NCBI GenBank assembly: GCA_964614375.1
Contig: CAZTLI010000232.1
Coordinates: 1-8,365, forward strand
Direction: 5' to 3'
DNA length: 8,365 bases
DNA from: CAZTLI01 sp964614375
Lineage (GTDB): Bacteria; Chloroflexota; Anaerolineae; Aggregatilineales; Phototrophicaceae
Shown: positions 1-5,677 of the stretch, piece after piece
How positions within the stretch are numbered: the stretch's first letter is position 1
Layout: every line of letters begins with the position of its first letter
Program-made: the position numbers and the translations under genes
Notes under the pieces: generated by a model
Seen by the model: the letters and a program-made list of their open reading frames with translations, nothing else
What the model was told of the DNA's origin: nothing
Database searches by the model: none

Positions 1-311
1 AACTGGCTGCGCGCCCGGTATGGCTGTTTTCCAGCGGCCCCACCGGAGACGGCGATCCTGAGACATTAATGGGTGGATGGCGCTTTCCCGATAATTTGCA
101 ACCACTGGCGGAATATGTCAAACCCGTAGAAGTCAAACTCTTTCACGGCTATATCAACGTCAAAAAGCTCAATCTGGGCGAACGTCTGCTGGTGAAAGCC
201 ATGCGCGGCAGCACAGGGGATTATCGCGATTGGGAGCAGCTCCGCGTCTGGGCAAAATCCATCGCCGACCAGCTCATCGCCCTCGATTATCGCCAGCAGC
301 GCAATGGATAA
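1..311 (+). CDS. Flavodoxin-fold protein, C-terminal part (5' end outside window)
   Basis: The gene is open from the left edge; the reading frame begins at base 3 and ends at TAA 309-311, leaving 102 residues. No start is visible, so this is the C-terminal half of a protein. It carries FSSGPTG, GWRFPDNLQ, LFHGYINV and a closing GDYRDW segment, all of which recur in the same order in the next gene. About 50 of 96 aligned residues are identical by hand alignment. The family is the flavodoxin-domain group that includes menaquinone-dependent protoporphyrinogen oxidase (HemG). The FMN-binding N-terminus is missing here, so binding cannot be judged from this copy. The next gene starts 108 bases downstream on the same strand, without a visible terminator between them. 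The family call rests mainly on similarity to that complete neighbour. Confidence 0.8.
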   Translation, partial: LAARPVWLFSSGPTGDGDPETLMGGWRFPDNLQPLAEYVKPVEVKLFHGYINVKKLNLGERLLVKAMRGSTGDYRDWEQLRVWAKSIADQLIALDYRQQRNG

Positions 312-418
312 CGTCACAGCGGGACGATGCACCCTACAATTTGTGATATTTGTCAGGTGTATATGATTGTTACATCGTGGGATAGTAAACATACTTACGT
401 TACCGGGATTATCTATCC

Positions 419-982
419 ATGAATGTATTGGTTGCATACGCAAGCAAGTATGGTGCAACCAGAGAAATCGCCCAGACCATTGCGGACATACTTCAAAAAC
501 CGAAGCGATTGTCGGTTGACCTTCAAGCAATTTCATCAAATCTGGTTATTACAGATTATGATGCGTTTGTTGTGGGGAGCGCGGTTTATACCGGGCGCTG
601 GCGTCCCGAAGCAGAGACCTTGTTGCAAACGCATAAAGGGATGCTGGCGGCGCGGCATGTCTGTTTGTTTTCCAGCGGCCCTACCGGGCACGATGAACCA
701 CAAAAGCTGCTGAATGGCTGGCATTTTCCCGATAATCTACAGGCTGTTTCCCTCTCTATTCAACCAATCGACGTTCAGTTGTTTCATGGGAACATTAATG
801 TGGAAAAGCTCAGTTGGGGAGAACTGGCATTGATTCAAGCGATGGGAGTCAAACGCGGGGATTTTCGGGATTGGGCGCAAATCACCAGGTGGGCAAATCG
901 CATCTGTCGTAAGCTCGTCACCCTCGACCGACTACCAGAAAACCCGCCAACGGGGCGCCCCAAAACAACAATCCGCAAGTAA
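419..982 (+). CDS. Flavodoxin domain protein (HemG-like family)
   Basis: This encodes 187 residues, a normal size for a single-domain flavodoxin of the Flavodoxin_5/HemG type. The N-terminus VLVAYASKYGATREIA is the first beta strand and the FMN phosphate loop (Ser9 to Thr14). The second strand reads FVVGSAVYTGRW (residues 50-61), which in this family contacts the flavin, and FSSGPTG (84-90) is the third loop. The role inferred is a cytoplasmic FMN electron-transfer protein. Protoporphyrinogen oxidation is possible, but no other haem gene is in the window, so the substrate is unknown. The C-terminus after residue 170 is a short basic, Pro-rich tail absent from the upstream paralogue. The ATG at 419 has no clear Shine-Dalgarno sequence. 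Upstream, TTGTGA (341-346) and TATGAT (362-367) make only a poor promoter because their spacing is 15. Confidence 0.85.
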   Translation: MNVLVAYASKYGATREIAQTIADILQKPKRLSVDLQAISSNLVITDYDAFVVGSAVYTGRWRPEAETLLQTHKGMLAARHVCLFSSGPTGHDEPQKLLNGWHFPDNLQAVSLSIQPIDVQLFHGNINVEKLSWGELALIQAMGVKRGDFRDWAQITRWANRICRKLVTLDRLPENPPTGRPKTTIRK

Positions 983-1027
983 ACAAAAAAACGGTCAGCC
1001 TACCCCACCCGTGCTGACCGCCTTTTC
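981..1027. terminator. Bidirectional intrinsic terminator between convergent genes
   Basis: An 8-bp perfect stem, CGGTCAGC at 992-999 and GCTGACCG at 1013-1020, encloses a 13-base loop. On the - strand the stem is followed by an uninterrupted run of seven T, then GTTT, so it is a good terminator for the membrane-protein gene ending at 1047. On the + strand it is followed by CCTTTTC, a weaker tract serving the flavodoxin gene that ends at 982. Confidence 0.8.
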
Positions 1028-1046
1028 TGGTTAAAATGTGTTTCGA

Positions 1047-1742
1047 TTAAGGTTCTTCTGTTGTGGCAGGGGCGGGTGGTTCTTCAGTCGCGGCAGGTGA
1101 TGACGGTTCATCAGCGCTAGCATCGGCTGCATCATCATCCGCCTCATCACTGTCACTGGCCTCATCTGCGTCGTCATCCGCTTCATCGCTGTCACTGTCA
1201 TCGGCTGCGTCGTCTGTGTCATCCGTCGAATCGCCTGATGGGGCTTCATCAGTGGGTTCTTCGGTGGCGACAGGTGGTGGCGCATCGGACGCGGCTGATG
1301 CGGGTGAATAGGTGGCGAGATAAATCACCACACCCAACACTACCGTAATCAACCACAGCGCCAGCGTCGTCCGCATCACGAGTTTGATGTTTTTCACGCG
1401 CAGGGCTTCGGGCAAGATGCCTGCGAAACGGGTTTTCTCCGTCCACATCAAAATCACCAGATACGTGCCGACAAGTTGGGCCAGACCGCCCGTGATGAAG
1501 TGTGGAATGGGACGGTCTGCGGGTGTGCGGCCTACAAAAGATGCCGCCATCGCAAAGAGAATCAGTAACCAGTTGATAATGACAATGGTCGTCATCATCA
1601 GCTTGTGGTGGGGCACGAACATCTTGCGTCGTGCGAACACAAATCCGACAAGCATTGCCGGAGCAATCAGGAGCACATACGCCACCAATGTCAAGTCCGC
1701 AAGCATGGTGGCATTCGTGCCCAAAAAACCGGGGCCGTTCAT
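1047..1742 (-). CDS. Four-helix membrane protein (DUF420-like) with acidic C-terminal tail
   Basis: This encodes 231 residues. Four hydrophobic segments lie at about 13-36, 50-70, 81-100 and 121-144. The pattern ARRKMFVPHHKLMM after helix 1 and TLALWLITVVLGVVIYL in helix 4 resemble DUF420 (YozB-type) membrane proteins, which often sit near respiratory oxidase genes; no such gene is seen here. His45, His46 and His81 are conspicuous near membrane edges, and a haem or metal role is speculation. From residue 150 the protein becomes a tail of Asp, Glu, Ser, Ala, Pro and Thr with almost no basic residues. The tail includes two 13-residue units and ATEEP motifs at 159, 218 and near the end. Typical DUF420 proteins lack such a tail. 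The ATG at 1742 is supported by GGGAGGAG eight bases upstream. The membrane part is confident and the family name moderate. Confidence 0.72.
   Translation of the reverse strand: MNGPGFLGTNATMLADLTLVAYVLLIAPAMLVGFVFARRKMFVPHHKLMMTTIVIINWLLILFAMAASFVGRTPADRPIPHFITGGLAQLVGTYLVILMWTEKTRFAGILPEALRVKNIKLVMRTTLALWLITVVLGVVIYLATYSPASAASDAPPPVATEEPTDEAPSGDSTDDTDDAADDSDSDEADDDADEASDSDEADDDAADASADEPSSPAATEEPPAPATTEEP
1119..1196 (-). repeat. Two 39-bp in-frame repeats encoding acidic tail units
   Basis: Bases 1119-1157 and 1158-1196 match at 31 of 39 positions and encode adjacent 13-residue units built on SDSDEADDDA. They sit in the acidic tail of the DUF420-like membrane protein. Most mismatches fall at third codon positions, so the repeat is kept at protein level or is an old duplication. 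Confidence 0.7.
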
Positions 1743-1750
1743 AACCTATA

Positions 1751-1758
1751 CTCCTCCC
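1751..1758 (-). promoter_or_regulatory. Strong Shine-Dalgarno site of the DUF420-like gene
   Basis: On the - strand this reads GGGAGGAG, eight bases before the ATG at 1742. It is the strongest ribosome-binding site in the window and fixes that start. Confidence 0.75.
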
Positions 1759-1775
1759 AAAAAAGGATACGCTAC

Positions 1776-1816
1776 AAAAAAAGAACGGGTGCGTCACCCC
1801 CTATGGATTGCACCCG
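1776..1816 (-). terminator. Intrinsic terminator downstream of the anti-sigma gene
   Basis: On the - strand CGGGTGC (from 1816) pairs with GCACCCG (to 1786) around a 17-base loop. A smaller alternative hairpin, GGGTG-ACG-CACCC, lies inside. Either is followed by TTCTTTTTTT. It lies 25 bases past the anti-sigma stop codon and would separate the sigma/anti-sigma transcript from the membrane-protein gene. Confidence 0.65.
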
Positions 1817-1840
1817 CCTATTAAAAACCTGCAAAAAAAC

Positions 1841-2710
1841 TTAGAGGTCTGTCCGCATGACTGGTGTTGTCGTCGGACTGTCGCTGCCGCCTTCTGGTTC
1901 AACCGTGACCCCTATGGCGTCGTATTGTCCGATAGGCCGGGTCGAATTGAAAATCAGCACCGCCCGACCACTATTATCGACAGTAAAGGTCCCGAATGAC
2001 AGCGGCGTCTCGCCCTGGACTAACCACAATTGATAGACTCTGCCGGTTTCAAGCGATGGCAAGTCATTCGTGTAGAGACAGGCAATCCACAAGTCTTGCG
2101 TGCCAACCTGTGCCCAGAACACAGAAGCAGTCGGATTGACGCTGCCGCCACTGCCCGTCGCCGCCAGTTCAACCTGCGACGTATCTTCCAGCCACAAGGC
2201 GCGTATCATCGTATCGAGCGAATCAACCCGCGTTGAGAGGGTATTGTTGGTGTCGTTGAGCATGTTGACGCGCGCCAGCCAGAATAAATTGCTGCCGACC
2301 AACAGCACCAACGCCAGAATCGCTGCCAGTGGTGCATAGCGCAACGCGCCGGTGTCGGGCGCGATAAACACGGCCTTCAACCGGCTGCCAGCACCCCGGG
2401 ATGGCGCAGCGGATATGCGCGACGAACCGGGCACAGCAGCCGTCATCAGCTTCTGGCGCAAACCGGGTGGCGGCGCGACCTGCTCCACACTAAAGAGCAA
2501 GGCTTCTGCTAACAGGTCATAATCTGCCAATTCTGCCGATAGGTCGTCGTCTGCGGCGAGTATCCGCTGGACAAAGGCGCGCTCGTCTAGATCCACTGCG
2601 TCAATGGCATAAGCGGGCAGCAATGCGCGGGCGCTGTCAATCTCCTGCGGCGTCGGTGGTTGGTTTATGTCCCCGTGTGGGGTGTGTTGGGTCTCTTGCT
2701 CGTTACTCAT
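1841..2710 (-). CDS. Anti-sigma factor, RskA-like, membrane anchored
   Basis: This encodes 289 residues. An N-terminal cytoplasmic helical region (about 23-90, with LLPAYAIDAVDLDERAFVQRIL) matches the anti-sigma domain of RskA-type regulators. A basic linker follows, then one membrane segment at about 126-146. The extracytoplasmic RskA C-terminal domain follows, with VYQLWLV (225-231), FGTFTVDNSGRA and GVTVEPEGGSDSPTTTPV near the end; this last stretch is highly typical of the family. It should bind and inhibit the ECF sigma factor encoded just upstream until released, classically by regulated proteolysis. The His-x3-Cys-x2-Cys zinc motif of many anti-sigma factors is absent; the only cysteine is Cys211, outside the membrane. 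The start is taken as ATG 2710; a TTG directly before it is unlikely. The Shine-Dalgarno is weak. Confidence 0.9.
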   Translation of the reverse strand: MSNEQETQHTPHGDINQPPTPQEIDSARALLPAYAIDAVDLDERAFVQRILAADDDLSAELADYDLLAEALLFSVEQVAPPPGLRQKLMTAAVPGSSRISAAPSRGAGSRLKAVFIAPDTGALRYAPLAAILALVLLVGSNLFWLARVNMLNDTNNTLSTRVDSLDTMIRALWLEDTSQVELAATGSGGSVNPTASVFWAQVGTQDLWIACLYTNDLPSLETGRVYQLWLVQGETPLSFGTFTVDNSGRAVLIFNSTRPIGQYDAIGVTVEPEGGSDSPTTTPVMRTDL

Positions 2711-2737
2711 CAAACGGTATCCGTGCTGTTCTTAATG

Positions 2738-2762
2738 ATTGTAACGTTACAATGGTTGTCAA
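2738..2762 (-). promoter_or_regulatory. 16-bp perfect palindrome with adjacent TTGACA, possible operator/promoter
   Basis: ATTGTAACGTTACAAT at 2738-2753 is a perfect palindrome. On the - strand it follows a consensus -35 hexamer TTGACA (2762-2757) by three bases. The only good -10 match, TACAAT inside the palindrome, is 13 bases from TTGACA, which is too short for a normal promoter. It lies in the 74-base gap between the sigma stop and anti-sigma start. It may be a repressor operator or a small RNA hairpin (6-bp stem, ACGT loop). Confidence 0.4.
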
Positions 2763-2784
2763 CGGATTTCGTCGAGACACCCAA

Positions 2785-3582
2785 TTAGCGACTTTCTTCA
2801 TAGGGATGTGCCTCCTGCCACAGGGCGCGCAGCTTTTGCAACCCCAGACGCACCCGCGTTTTGACCGTGCCGAGCGGCAGGGACAGCGACTCGGCAATCA
2901 TGGTATGGGTCAGCCCTTGAAAAAAAGCCAGTTCAATCGCCTCTCGCTGGTCATCCGGCAGTTCATCTAATAAACGCCGCAGCGCCTGCCCATCCTGCCA
3001 CAGCGAATCATCGACCCGGGCATTGACCGCCAGTGTTCCCGACACGACCTCTAAGGGTGCTGCCGACAGGTCGGGGCGTCGTTGTTCCTTCCGCAGGCGG
3101 TCAATCGCCGTATAGCGGGTAATCGTCAGCATCCAGCTAATGAGCTTGCCTTTAGCAGGGTCCCATTGCTCGGCCTGGCGCCAGACCTTCAGGAAAATGT
3201 CCTGTGTCACTTCCTCTGCCATCGCCGAATTTTGCACCATCCGGCGCGCCAGGCTATAAACCGGCCCGCCAAAGCGCTCATACAGCAGCGACAAGGCCTG
3301 TTCATCCTGACTGGCGATACGTTGCATTAATTGTGTATCTGTAAACACATTACCCGTCACATCGTTGAGAGTAAGCGCATATTCATCGGCTTTAAGTGTA
3401 GTAGCTAACGCCAATTTCAACAAGCGCCCGCCATCAAAATGGCGCAAAGTCTCGCGCCGACGCATCGTGTCGATTGAAGTTGAAATGCGTAATCGGGCAT
3501 GGTTTGCAAAAATCTCATAAAAATGTGCCCGGTTTAAATCCAAATCTATAACCCTAACGATAGCTAGCATGAACGTGGTCAT
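2785..3582 (-). CDS. ECF RNA polymerase sigma factor, SigK-like
   Basis: With the ATG at 3582 this gives 265 residues. Sigma region 2 spans about 98-168, with EEVTQDIFLKVW (region 2.2) and the promoter-melting segment GKLISWMLTITRYTAIDRLRKEQRR. Region 4 spans about 200-252, with DELPDDQREAIELAFFQGLTH and the helix-turn-helix IAESLSLPLGTVKTRVRLGLQKLR. It should direct RNA polymerase to a stress or envelope regulon and be held by the RskA-like protein encoded next. Homology to the family begins only near residue 80 (FTDTQLMQRIA). ECF factors of this type are about 190 residues, so the first ~79 residues are an unusual extension or not translated. A GTG at 3348 would give the usual length but lacks a good ribosome site. 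ATG 3582 has TGAGGGG just upstream. The function is certain; the start is not. Confidence 0.9.
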   Translation of the reverse strand: MTTFMLAIVRVIDLDLNRAHFYEIFANHARLRISTSIDTMRRRETLRHFDGGRLLKLALATTLKADEYALTLNDVTGNVFTDTQLMQRIASQDEQALSLLYERFGGPVYSLARRMVQNSAMAEEVTQDIFLKVWRQAEQWDPAKGKLISWMLTITRYTAIDRLRKEQRRPDLSAAPLEVVSGTLAVNARVDDSLWQDGQALRRLLDELPDDQREAIELAFFQGLTHTMIAESLSLPLGTVKTRVRLGLQKLRALWQEAHPYEESR

Positions 3583-3586
3583 CAAG

Positions 3587-3593
3587 CCCCTCA
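3587..3593 (-). promoter_or_regulatory. Shine-Dalgarno-like site for the long sigma-factor start
   Basis: On the - strand this is TGAGGGG, four bases before the ATG at 3582. It favours that start over internal ATG and GTG codons, which have no comparable site. The AT-rich DNA downstream of it argues the other way. Confidence 0.4.
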
Positions 3594-3622
3594 AACCATG
3601 TTCACTGTATAGGGTTTAATTA

Positions 3623-3628
3623 GTGAGG
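3623..3628 (+). promoter_or_regulatory. Shine-Dalgarno site deciding the start of the secreted repeat protein
   Basis: GTGAGG lies nine bases before ATG 3638. The same GTG could be read as an in-frame start, but then the signal peptide would gain five residues and lose its ribosome site. ATG 3638 is therefore preferred. Confidence 0.65.
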
Positions 3629-3637
3629 TATAGTACA

Positions 3638-5047
3638 ATGCGTAAAGTCTCTATTCTATTGCTGCTGCTGGTGATTGCCAGCGTCATGCTTGCTCCGGCG
3701 GCGGCACAGGACGACATGGCCGTTCCCCAAGTCGATGTCGTCGATCAGGTTTCGCTGGATGGTGTCGTTTCGATTGATGCCGTCTACAGCGATGGTCCCG
3801 GTTTTGTCGTCATTCACATGGATAATGGCGGTTCGTTCGGCCCGGTTATCGGTCAACGCTGGGTGAACGATGGTTGGAGCTTCAATGTGGATGTTCAAAT
3901 CGACGCCAGTTCCGCCACCGGAACGCTGTACGCCATGCTGCATACGGATGACAACGAAGTCGGAGTCTATGAATTTGGCGCAGTCGAAGGCGCAGACGCG
4001 CCTGTGGCAGTTGACGGCGCGGTGGTTGCCCCGGCATTCAATGTTGACCTCATCAGCGCGTGGGATCAATTCGTGACCGATGGCACAGTGACCGTCGCCA
4101 GCGTTGTGGCCCAGGTTGATGGCTGGATCGTCATCCATTCCGACAATGACGGACGCCCCGGCCCGGTGCTCGGCGCTTCACAGGTCAGCGCAGGCCAGAA
4201 CAGCAATGTCGTCGTCGAACTCAGCGGCGATGCAACCAACGTCCTGTGGCCGATGCTGCATGTGGACACAGGCGCAGCCGGTGAATATGAATTCGGCACA
4301 GTCGAAGGCGCGGATGGCCCGGTGGTGGTCGGTGGTGTCGTCGCTGTGACCCCCATCTGGACAGTGCCCCACGCCCGCGTTGCCGACCAGATCGTCACCT
4401 ATGGCGATGGTATGGAAGCGATGATGGGACCCGCCGTCCATGCAGCCTCGGTGCTGTCTGATGGCCCCGGCTTCCTCGTCATCCACGCGGATAATGGTGG
4501 TTCACCCGGCCCCGTGCTCGGCGCGACAGCCGTCAACGATGGCCTGAACACCAATGTCGTCGTCGAACTTGAAGGCGACGTGACACCCGTGCTGTGGCCG
4601 ATGCTGCACGTCGATACAGGCGAGGTCGGCACGTATGAATTCGGCACAGTCGAAGGCGCTGATGGCCCCGTGCGCGTTGGCGACAACGTGGTGACCTTCC
4701 CCATTAACGCTGCCCCGTCGATTGATTACAGCGGTTCGCTCGCTGGTAACGTCCTGACCGTCAGTTCAGCATTGATTGATGCCCAGGGCTTCCTCGTCAT
4801 CCACTCGGACAACGGCGGTTCACCCGGCCCTGTGTTGGGATACGCGCCGCTTATTCGCGGTGTGACCACGAACATCGTCATCACGCTGGACGAAGCCGCG
4901 ATGACCGAAACCGTGTTCCCGATGCTGCACTATGATACTGGCGAAGCGGGTGTCTATGAGTTCGGCACAGTTGAAGGCGCAGATGGCCCCGTCCGTGTCG
5001 GTGGTAATGTGGTCGTCGGCCCGTTGACCCCGGCGATGGGTGAGTAA
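3638..5047 (+). CDS. Secreted protein with four DUF7282-like repeats
   Basis: This encodes 469 residues. Residues 1-23 are a clear signal peptide: MRK, a Leu/Val-rich core, then APAAA before QDD. The rest is four copies of a roughly 100-residue beta-rich domain at about 30-131, 136-237, 248-353 and 361-461. Each copy has G(F/W)xVIHxDNGG (55, 162, 278, 384), GPVLG, a mid segment N(V/I)VVxL, then MLHxDTG and YEFGTVEGADGPV. The pattern resembles DUF7282, known mainly from archaeal and some bacterial surface proteins; its function is unknown. The mature protein is very acidic and has no cysteine, C-terminal membrane helix or sorting signal, so it is probably released or held non-covalently at the surface. 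It is divergent from the ECF sigma gene and a likely target of it. It is transcribed alone, ending at a strong terminator. The repeat pattern is seen directly; the family name is from memory. Confidence 0.85.
   Translation: MRKVSILLLLLVIASVMLAPAAAQDDMAVPQVDVVDQVSLDGVVSIDAVYSDGPGFVVIHMDNGGSFGPVIGQRWVNDGWSFNVDVQIDASSATGTLYAMLHTDDNEVGVYEFGAVEGADAPVAVDGAVVAPAFNVDLISAWDQFVTDGTVTVASVVAQVDGWIVIHSDNDGRPGPVLGASQVSAGQNSNVVVELSGDATNVLWPMLHVDTGAAGEYEFGTVEGADGPVVVGGVVAVTPIWTVPHARVADQIVTYGDGMEAMMGPAVHAASVLSDGPGFLVIHADNGGSPGPVLGATAVNDGLNTNVVVELEGDVTPVLWPMLHVDTGEVGTYEFGTVEGADGPVRVGDNVVTFPINAAPSIDYSGSLAGNVLTVSSALIDAQGFLVIHSDNGGSPGPVLGYAPLIRGVTTNIVITLDEAAMTETVFPMLHYDTGEAGVYEFGTVEGADGPVRVGGNVVVGPLTPAMGE
3725..5020 (+). 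repeat. Four tandem domain-encoding repeats in the secreted protein
   Basis: Four units of about 300-320 bases begin near 3725, 4043, 4379 and 4718. Units 2 and 3 share an exact 26-base match (4286-4311 and 4634-4659) and near-identical flanks. Unit 1 is the most diverged (GSFGPVIG, AVEGADAPV). This suggests a recent duplication or gene conversion between units 2 and 3. Confidence 0.8.
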
Positions 5048-5075
5048 CCGATTACCAGCACTTGAGCATTACACG

Positions 5076-5106
5076 AGGGCGTCCGACAGCGGGCGTCCTT
5101 TTTTTT
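5076..5106 (+). terminator. Intrinsic terminator of the secreted repeat protein gene
   Basis: A 10-bp stem (5076-5085 with 5090-5099, including two G-T wobble pairs) closes an ACAG loop and runs into eight T (5099-5106). It lies 28 bases after the TAA at 5045-5047. The 142 bases from 5107 to the next gene hold no gene; they have only short palindromes such as CTGGCAGCCAG at 5223. Confidence 0.85.
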
Positions 5107-5248
5107 GTTTGGCTGTTGGCCTCTGGCTTTTAGCCGCTGACGGAGGGCGCAAAGTAATTGTCAAACATACACGTCACGAAACGCGCTTGTGCGTCTTACA
5201 CCCCTGGGGTTGAATTTTTAAGCTGGCAGCCAGTGGCGAGGGGCCAAT

Positions 5249-5677
5249 CTACTTATCGCGGGTTTGATAGAACAGCGCCTTTTTCTCGCCGGGGAGGGTG
5301 AAGTCAAAGCCGCACGCTTGAAAGAAGGCTTCGGAGGACGTAATCGCCATCACTTCGAGGACATTTCTGGCGCTGGCACGCTGGATACAGGCCTCGACCA
5401 GCATTTTGCCGACACCCTTACCCTGCACCAGCGGCGACACCGCCAGACTGCGGATTTCGGCGAGTTTGGGCGAATAGATTTCCAGCGCGGCGCAGCCCAC
5501 AATATCGCCATCCATCTCCGCGATGAAAAAATGGTCGAGCAGGTCTTCAAGCTCATCAAAGGTGCGTGGCAGCAGTTTGCCATCGTCCACAAAGGGTTTG
5601 ATAAAGGTTTCGATACGCGCGGTATCGGCCTCTGTCGCTGTGCGTAATTGAATCGGTGTCACTCGCGCCGCCGCCAT
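5249..5677 (-). CDS. GNAT family N-acetyltransferase, ArgA-like
   Basis: This encodes 142 residues, one GNAT domain of usual length. The acetyl-CoA pyrophosphate loop is QGKGVG (85-90) after the strand AEIRSLAVSP. GCAALEIY (61-68) is the preceding beta strand and FFQACGF (118-124) is the closing motif of the fold. GKLLPRTFDEL near 33 and the late LPGEKKAL segment resemble the short, stand-alone N-acetylglutamate synthase-type GNATs, which acetylate the alpha-amino group of glutamate in arginine synthesis. No arg gene is nearby, so the substrate stays open. It is the last gene of a three-gene operon. The ATG at 5677 overlaps the glycosyltransferase gene by 19 bases. A GTG at 5662 would give a 4-base GTGA overlap and is an equally reasonable start, removing five residues. 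Confidence 0.87.
   Translation of the reverse strand: MAAARVTPIQLRTATEADTARIETFIKPFVDDGKLLPRTFDELEDLLDHFFIAEMDGDIVGCAALEIYSPKLAEIRSLAVSPLVQGKGVGKMLVEACIQRASARNVLEVMAITSSEAFFQACGFDFTLPGEKKALFYQTRDK

Noticed and set aside
1063..1311. Ser/Ala-rich open frame on the + strand
   Set aside because: It is the antisense of the acidic tail; its long Ala/Ser runs come from the repetitive GAT/GAC/GAA codons of the real gene on the other strand.
3656..4704. Several open frames antisense to the secreted repeat protein
   Set aside because: They have no start sites or recognisable domains and mirror the repeats of the + strand gene, which has a signal peptide, ribosome site and terminator.
5200..5233. Short palindromes ACCCCTGGGGT and CTGGCAGCCAG as terminators for the acetyltransferase gene
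   Set aside because: Both have single-base centres, so they cannot fold as stable hairpins, and neither is followed by a T-tract on the - strand.
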